Below are positions 59,427 to 64,000 of a stretch of 64,000 nucleotides of DNA, in pieces. Numbering within the stretch: the first letter of the stretch is position 1; each line of letters starts with the position of its first letter. Position numbers and translations under genes: made by a program. Source of the stretch: CALMFG01 sp963674805. GTDB taxonomy: Bacteria > Bacillota > Clostridia > Christensenellales > CALMFG01. The stretch spans positions 186,001-250,000 of the forward strand of contig CAXXNY010000022.1 of NCBI GenBank assembly GCA_963674805.2, read 5' to 3'. The notes below the pieces were generated by a model, which searched no databases, was not told where the DNA came from, and was given only the letters and a program-made list of their open reading frames with translations.

Positions 59427-61124
59427 TTATTTGATATACCCATGTGCATACATAATGCCCGTTACCCATACCGATGCCATGCCCACAACGCCCGTGCATT
59501 TAGTGGTATGCGCCCCCGCATCTTCAAAGTCATTTCTGACTGCCTTTGTTCTTAAGCAGTAACATCTGCCGAATATTTCTTCATGGATGTTACAGCAGAT
59601 AACTGTTCCATATGTCTTAATATACTGGTCCCTTAATTCCTGCGCCATCATATAAGATTCATACTGGGCTTTCTTGTCGCCGTCAATCTTCATCTCTTTC
59701 ATCCTGCGGCCGACAATACTCCCCATATACATGACGCCGCCGGCATATCCGCCGCAAACGCCGTCGCCTGTAATCGCCATTCCGCCTGAGAATCCGCTTG
59801 CCGCCTGAAACAGCATGTCATTCGGCTGCTCCGTCAATTCAAACATCGCTATCAATAAGCACTGCGCACAGCCTTTATAAACCTTTTCAGCGTTGAACCC
59901 CAAATGATATGCTTTTTGCATCAGCTCAATTTTTCTGTCCGGTTCTGTTTCGCCGCTTAATGCGCGCTGATAATGCGCTTCAATCATGCCGATTAATTCC
60001 GGCTCGTTTTCCAGCTCGCAGTACTTTTCCACCGCTTTTTTGATGCCGTAGTACTCCGCATACTCCCTCACCATCGCCGCATTCTTATCGGTCTCATCCC
60101 CGAAAAGAAAGGCATGCGCAATCGCCTTTGTCAGGTAATAGGGATACACACCGTTGTCTTTACAGAGCAGTGCAGGCCCGATTAAACGGTCGGCCTTCTT
60201 CAGCTTCCGGATTGGGTCTGCTCCGACGCGCGTCACTTTATCCATTAAAATCGGATTTGCCATGTTCTCCAAAACCGCTTTTTGCCACTTATCAAGGTCC
60301 TCTTTTTCAAAACCGTATACCTTTGACAGCGCTTCACATACCTCGTTTAGCGCCCCTATCGCGTTTTTCTGAATCTCTTCGTCTTTTGTGCAGGCTTCTA
60401 CATATTCATATCCTTTTTGGAATCCCAGATAGGAATACAGTGCGTGCACCATATTATAGGTATACAATTTGCGCACTTCCTCGGCATGAATATTCTCGGT
60501 ATATTCAATCCCGTCAACCGAAGCAGGGTCTCCCTTAAAACCCGTTTTATCCAGCGTCAGTGTTTCATAGCCGTTGGTTAAAACAACCAGCGGGTCTTCT
60601 TTTATCATTTCTTCGCTCGGCTGTACCGCCATGCGAATTACAAGCGAATCAATTAATCCAACATAGGCGTCGAAGTACTGCTTTTGTGCGTCGCTTAAGA
60701 TACCTGTCAGCGTTTTTCGCATCAGCTTTGAGGGCCCAGGAATATTAGCACACATGATAATATCCAGCGGTTTCTCAATGCCAGTGTCGATCCGGTTTTG
60801 AATAATCTTGGCGATATCCATCGCGACCGCTTCAAATATTCCGGGAAATATTGCCAGCGCCATTAAAGACACCTCGGCCGCCTGCCCGATTATCTTTGCC
60901 TTATCGCTGCTGTGAATCGCTGAGCAATTCTTGACCACTGTTTTCTGCTTTGTTTTTTCGTTCCGGTACTTCAGTACAGTATACTGCCCTCTGCTGTTCA
61001 GTTCCTGAACCAGCGGTTCGTCCGCGTCAATAAATACCAGCTCATAGCCGGCATCATAAAAAATCTCGCCCACAAAGCCACGGCCGATTTTTCCCGCACC
61101 CCAAATGATAATCTTCTTCGCCAT
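59427..61124 (-). CDS. MtlD-like polyol dehydrogenase fused to a C_GCAxxG_C_C domain
   Basis: A 565-residue fusion. Residues about 1-390 are a mannitol-1-phosphate-5-dehydrogenase-like domain, with IIWGAGKIGRGFVGE and the catalytic KLYTYNMVH. From about 405 to the end it is a C_GCAxxG_C_C domain: KGCAQCLLIAMFEL (Cys419, Cys422), FSGGMAITGDGVCGGYAGG, VICCNIHEEIFGRCYCLRTK and a final KCTGVVG. The C-terminal domain family binds metal or a redox centre and usually exists as a small separate protein; its function is unknown. The paralogue at 19325-20533 has no such tail. RBS AAGGAGAG supports the start. Operon with FucU, a fructokinase and an FGGY kinase. Confidence 0.85.
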   Translation of the reverse strand: MAKKIIIWGAGKIGRGFVGEIFYDAGYELVFIDADEPLVQELNSRGQYTVLKYRNEKTKQKTVVKNCSAIHSSDKAKIIGQAAEVSLMALAIFPGIFEAVAMDIAKIIQNRIDTGIEKPLDIIMCANIPGPSKLMRKTLTGILSDAQKQYFDAYVGLIDSLVIRMAVQPSEEMIKEDPLVVLTNGYETLTLDKTGFKGDPASVDGIEYTENIHAEEVRKLYTYNMVHALYSYLGFQKGYEYVEACTKDEEIQKNAIGALNEVCEALSKVYGFEKEDLDKWQKAVLENMANPILMDKVTRVGADPIRKLKKADRLIGPALLCKDNGVYPYYLTKAIAHAFLFGDETDKNAAMVREYAEYYGIKKAVEKYCELENEPELIGMIEAHYQRALSGETEPDRKIELMQKAYHLGFNAEKVYKGCAQCLLIAMFELTEQPNDMLFQAASGFSGGMAITGDGVCGGYAGGVMYMGSIVGRRMKEMKIDGDKKAQYESYMMAQELRDQYIKTYGTVICCNIHEEIFGRCYCLRTKAVRNDFEDAGAHTTKCTGVVGMASVWVTGIMYAHGYIK

Positions 61125-61258
61125 AAAACCTCTCCTTAAATTGTGAAATATTTAATCTGAAATCAAGCTGTCCGCTTTGATTGTTTGTACGGGTAATTTA
61201 ATATCCAAAGAATTCATTAAACAGGCAATATAAAAGCTTTTTTTCAGCTGTACGCCGT

Positions 61259-61696
61259 CTATTCAATAACCCCTTTTGAAATAATAACATTCGCATAAAT
61301 CGCTTCTTCTCCGGTTTGGATGATCGCGTATGCTTTTTTTGCTTCCTGATAAAATTGGCCCCGCTCATAAAACTCAATCAGGTCACCGCTTTCGGGGTAA
61401 TGCTGGTTGACGACTTTTTTATATTCATCCCATATCTTGATATCAAGGTCTTGGTCACAGGCCATCAGTTTGACCGGTTTATCGCAGTCCTTTTGCAGCG
61501 GAATGATTTGGAGGATCGCATCCAACAGCGCAACAGCACCGATGCCGTCGGCACGAATCAGTCTGCCTTTCCCCTCATCCGCAAATTTCTGTCCAGTGAA
61601 GTTACCGTCGCCCAGGACGATACTGTCTGTATGCCCCATTTCACAAAGTGTTTTGATTAATTCAGGTGAAAGAATCTTAGGTATATTTTTTAGCAT
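61259..61696 (-). CDS. RbsD/FucU family sugar mutarotase (FucU-like)
   Basis: A 145-residue protein of the FucU/RbsD fold that speeds the interchange of sugar anomers. The start MLKNIPKILSPELIKTLCEMGHTDSIVLGDGNF and the stretch GRLIRADGIGAVALLDAILQIIPL follow L-fucose mutarotase; His in EMGH and the following Asp are the catalytic region. AYAIIQTGEEAIYANVIISKGVI ends it as in FucU. It suggests that a free aldose or ketose with a ring form enters this pathway before the kinases act. Confidence 0.9.
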   Translation of the reverse strand: MLKNIPKILSPELIKTLCEMGHTDSIVLGDGNFTGQKFADEGKGRLIRADGIGAVALLDAILQIIPLQKDCDKPVKLMACDQDLDIKIWDEYKKVVNQHYPESGDLIEFYERGQFYQEAKKAYAIIQTGEEAIYANVIISKGVIE

Positions 61697-61742
61697 TGAT
61701 TATTGATGCTCCTTTACTTGATGTTCCGTTATTGAATCGCAA

Positions 61743-62714
61743 TCAGTTCCTGGCAGACGCTATGAATGCGTTAATCTCATTTTTAGTCGGCATGCCCGGA
61801 ATCCCCCCGCGTTTGGTGACGCAAAGTGCCGCGGCCGCATTTGCAAACTTAAGCATTGCTTCTAACTCGCTTTCAGATAATTGCGCAATGGGTTTGTTTG
61901 CTGCAGCAAACTGCGCCAGAAACGATCCAAAGCAGGCGTCTCCTGCCCCGGTGGTATCGACGGCAGTCACTTTGTAGGCGTCAACATGCCCTTTTCCGTT
62001 TTTCATATAAAAACTTGAGCCTTCGTTCCCCAGTGTCAAAATAATCAGCTGCGGCCCCATCTCTATCAGGGCCTCGGCGCCCTTTTCCCATTCGGGTACG
62101 TCATATCCGGTAATGAGCGCCAGCTCTTCCTCTGATATTTTCATAATATCGGCGTATGCGATTGCTTTTTTAATCTGCTCCAAACCGGATGCCTGGTCAG
62201 GCCACATCATTTCGCGCCAGTTTGGATCGAATACAACAATTTTATTTTTCTCTTTTGCGTAACGCACTGCCGCCCAGTTTGTTTCCCGAGAGTCTCCGCC
62301 GGTCAATGCAGGCGATGAAAAATGGAATATCTTTGTCTGGTCAATCAGGTTTAGGTCCAGTTCATTCATACCCAGCATGGTATCCGCCGCGCCTTCCCGG
62401 TAGAAAACAAAACTTCTTTCGCCGTCTTCTTCCAACTGGACAAAAGCCGCCGTGGTGTAATAGTCATCTGACAGAACAAGACCGTCTGTACAAACCTTTT
62501 TATCTTTTAATGTTTTCAGCAGGAACCTGCCAAAACTATCGTTTCCAACCTTGCCGATAAACGCGCATTCTGCTCCCAGCTGTGCCGCAGCAACAACTAA
62601 GTTTGGAACGCCGCCGCCGGGGTTCCTTTCATAGAGCAGATTCCCGCTTTCGGATTTGCCATACGGTGTAAAATCGATTAATATTTCACCCAGGCCAAGA
62701 ATATCAAAACTCAC
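61743..62714 (-). CDS. PfkB family carbohydrate kinase (fructokinase-like)
   Basis: A 323-residue kinase starting LGLGEILIDFTPYG, the typical fructokinase N-terminus. NPGGGVPNLVVAAAQLGA is the substrate-side PfkB signature, ERSFVFYREGAADTML fits fructokinases, and the catalytic VDTTGAGDACFGSFLAQ ends the ATP site. Converts fructose or a like ketose to its 6-phosphate. It lies 46 bases upstream of FucU in the same operon and would feed the MtlD/SorE pair with ketose phosphate. Confidence 0.9.
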   Translation of the reverse strand: MSFDILGLGEILIDFTPYGKSESGNLLYERNPGGGVPNLVVAAAQLGAECAFIGKVGNDSFGRFLLKTLKDKKVCTDGLVLSDDYYTTAAFVQLEEDGERSFVFYREGAADTMLGMNELDLNLIDQTKIFHFSSPALTGGDSRETNWAAVRYAKEKNKIVVFDPNWREMMWPDQASGLEQIKKAIAYADIMKISEEELALITGYDVPEWEKGAEALIEMGPQLIILTLGNEGSSFYMKNGKGHVDAYKVTAVDTTGAGDACFGSFLAQFAAANKPIAQLSESELEAMLKFANAAAALCVTKRGGIPGMPTKNEINAFIASARN

Positions 62715-62764
62715 TGCTTGTCCTCTTTTCCAAATAAAATATAATAATGCCGCTAATAATATTC

Positions 62765-64000
62765 TTAACTCAGACCGTTTATCTTTACCTGATCCGCCAG
62801 GTCCTTCAGTTCATAGCTGGTTGGTTTCAGCAGCGGATAAAGCTGTTTCGCAATTTGATAATAACGGTCATATATAGTTACCGCATCGGGTGACGGTTTC
62901 ACCTCATGCGCAGATGTCGAAATACAATCGCGTGCGTCATCAAACCCCCGATACAGGCCGATGCCCACGCCCGCCAACAGTGCAGCGCCCAGGGCTGTCG
63001 CTTCAACCATTGTTGATATTTTAATGTTCTTTTGATAAATGTCCGCTTTAATCTGCATCCATTCCGTATTCTTTGTTCCGCCGCCGGATAAAATCATCTC
63101 GTCCGGGCCTTCATGGATTAGTTCGGAATAAACCTCTAAAATCTGTTTTGACGCGTACGACATTCCCTCCAGCAGCGATCTTGTATAGTCACTTCTCTGA
63201 GAATGCGCGGATATGCCGATAAAAGCGCCCAGAGAATTGGCATCATGCTTCGGAAAATATCCGCCGAATATATGCGGAAGAAACATCATGCCGTTCGCAC
63301 CATAGGTGCTCAGCGAAATATCCTTAACGAACGCATCATAAACCGCGTCCGACGTCGCGCTGTTATAATGCTGGGGATAAAAATTTCTGATATGCCATTC
63401 AACAATGCTTGAAGACGGTACAAAAACAGAATAGGTATACTTGCCGGGAATCACATGCTTACAGCAGTGTAACCCGTTTTCAAACAGCTTCTTACCCTTA
63501 AGCAGCTTGTCCGATTCCAACATCAACGTTTCCCAGGTTCCCAGCGTATTAATGACCTGCGTCCCACGGGCGCCGCCGAGCGCAAACGCCGCACATTGGA
63601 TATCCCACCCCCCGAGAACGACCGGTGTTCCGAGGGGGATACCCGTTAATGAAGAAACTTTTTTTGTAATTTTGCCGATGATTTCTCCGCTTTGCCTGAC
63701 CACCGGCATGATGCTTTTTTTGATACCAAAAGCAGATAAGAGGACATCCGACCACTCGTTTTTTTCGATATCATAAAGTCCTGTTGTACACGCCAGCGTT
63801 GCATCCGTGCATGTCTCATTACAGAGCTTATAATTAATGTAGTCTTCGATCAGCAGCCATTTAAAAATCCGATTAAAGCGTTCGCTTTGTTCGTGCTTAA
63901 ACCAAATCAGCCTGAGTATGGTGTCCACGGTTCTTGCCTGGATACCCGTAATCTCAAAATAGGTATCCAGCCCGATGGTCTCTTTCAGCTCTTCAAGCGC
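62765..64000 (-). CDS. FGGY family carbohydrate kinase, N-terminus outside window
   Basis: At least 411 residues are visible and the frame stays open to the right edge, so the 5' end lies outside. The visible part begins ALEELKETIGLDTYFEITGIQ and continues with LRLIWFKHEQSE, the usual inner part of an FGGY kinase's first domain. PVVLGGWDIQCAAFALGG and NTLGTWETLM are the interdomain/ATP region, and MILSGGGTKNTEWMQIKADIYQ plus ATALGAALLAGVG are the C-terminal FGGY signature. Substrate could be xylulose, fuculose, rhamnulose or another ketose. It would phosphorylate a second sugar in this operon. Confidence 0.88.
   Translation of the reverse strand, partial: ALEELKETIGLDTYFEITGIQARTVDTILRLIWFKHEQSERFNRIFKWLLIEDYINYKLCNETCTDATLACTTGLYDIEKNEWSDVLLSAFGIKKSIMPVVRQSGEIIGKITKKVSSLTGIPLGTPVVLGGWDIQCAAFALGGARGTQVINTLGTWETLMLESDKLLKGKKLFENGLHCCKHVIPGKYTYSVFVPSSSIVEWHIRNFYPQHYNSATSDAVYDAFVKDISLSTYGANGMMFLPHIFGGYFPKHDANSLGAFIGISAHSQRSDYTRSLLEGMSYASKQILEVYSELIHEGPDEMILSGGGTKNTEWMQIKADIYQKNIKISTMVEATALGAALLAGVGIGLYRGFDDARDCISTSAHEVKPSPDAVTIYDRYYQIAKQLYPLLKPTSYELKDLADQVKINGLS

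Noticed and set aside
1..64000. CRISPR arrays, tRNA or rRNA genes, transposases, phage genes
   Set aside because: No regularly spaced repeats, RNA gene signatures or recombinase-like proteins were recognised by eye; small RNAs could be missed.

Overview
The window looks like chromosome from an anaerobic, sugar-fermenting bacterium, most likely a Bacillota (Clostridia-like) member. Two glycyl-radical enzymes (oxygen-sensitive) sit beside their activases. The solute-binding proteins carry lipobox signal peptides. Shine-Dalgarno sites are strong (GGAGG), several genes start with TTG or GTG, promoters are TTGACA/TATAAT-like, and YfhO-type and GT-C-like membrane proteins are present. No rRNA, tRNA, CRISPR array, transposase or phage gene was seen. 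The taxonomic call is inference.

Layout: (1) 1-10.4 kb, minus strand: a LacI-regulated locus with a CUT2 (ribose-type) ABC transporter followed by a creatinase-like M24 protein, a sensory-rhodopsin-transducer-like small protein, an M81 (MlrC) peptidase, a GH20-like hydrolase and a polysaccharide deacetylase cut by the window edge. Three near-identical LacI-type operators flank the regulator. (2) 10.4-13 kb: a lone SDR oxidoreductase and a polytopic membrane protein. (3) 13.1-28.7 kb, minus strand: one long transcription unit (NagB-like isomerase, second CUT2 transporter, terminator-like hairpin, DUF4432 epimerase, Zn-dehydrogenase, MtlD-like and SorE-like dehydrogenases, cupin, PfkB kinase, glycyl-radical activase, glycyl-radical enzyme), preceded by a ROK regulator. 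(4) 28.9-31.2 kb: galTK. (5) 31.2-40.5 kb: surface-glycan genes: SGNH/MBOAT acyl-transfer pair, a two-gene SMR-type pair on the plus strand, and a six-gene overlapping minus operon (GT2, frameshifted LPG-synthase-like flippase, phosphotransferase, HAD phosphatase, nucleotidyltransferase, membrane protein). (6) 40.6-45.8 kb: a GntR/FCD-regulated operon with a second glycyl-radical enzyme, its activase and a PPOX-like protein, with a perfect TGGT-N3-ACCA operator at the promoter; then a DUF89 protein. (7) 47-56.7 kb: more surface-glycan genes (YfhO, PTPS-related membrane protein, GtrB-like GT2, GT-C-like protein, DPM-like GT2, UDP-galactopyranose mutase, GtrA). (8) 56.8-64 kb, minus strand: a second polyol/sugar operon (FGGY kinase, fructokinase, FucU mutarotase, MtlD fused to a C_GCAxxG_C_C domain, SorE paralogue, URO-D-family protein).

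How it fits together: regions 1, 3, 6 and 8 are separate catabolic modules. Regions 3 and 8 share a SorE-like/MtlD-like dehydrogenase pair, suggesting related polyol- or ketose-phosphate chemistry. Region 3 ends in a radical eliminase that could dehydrate or cleave the product. Regions 4, 5 and 7 can make and place galactose/galactofuranose- and acyl-decorated surface glycans. The best candidates for undescribed biology are the 12-gene region-3 operon, the GntR-controlled glycyl-radical operon, the MtlD-C_GCAxxG_C_C fusion, and the M24/transducer-like/M81 locus.
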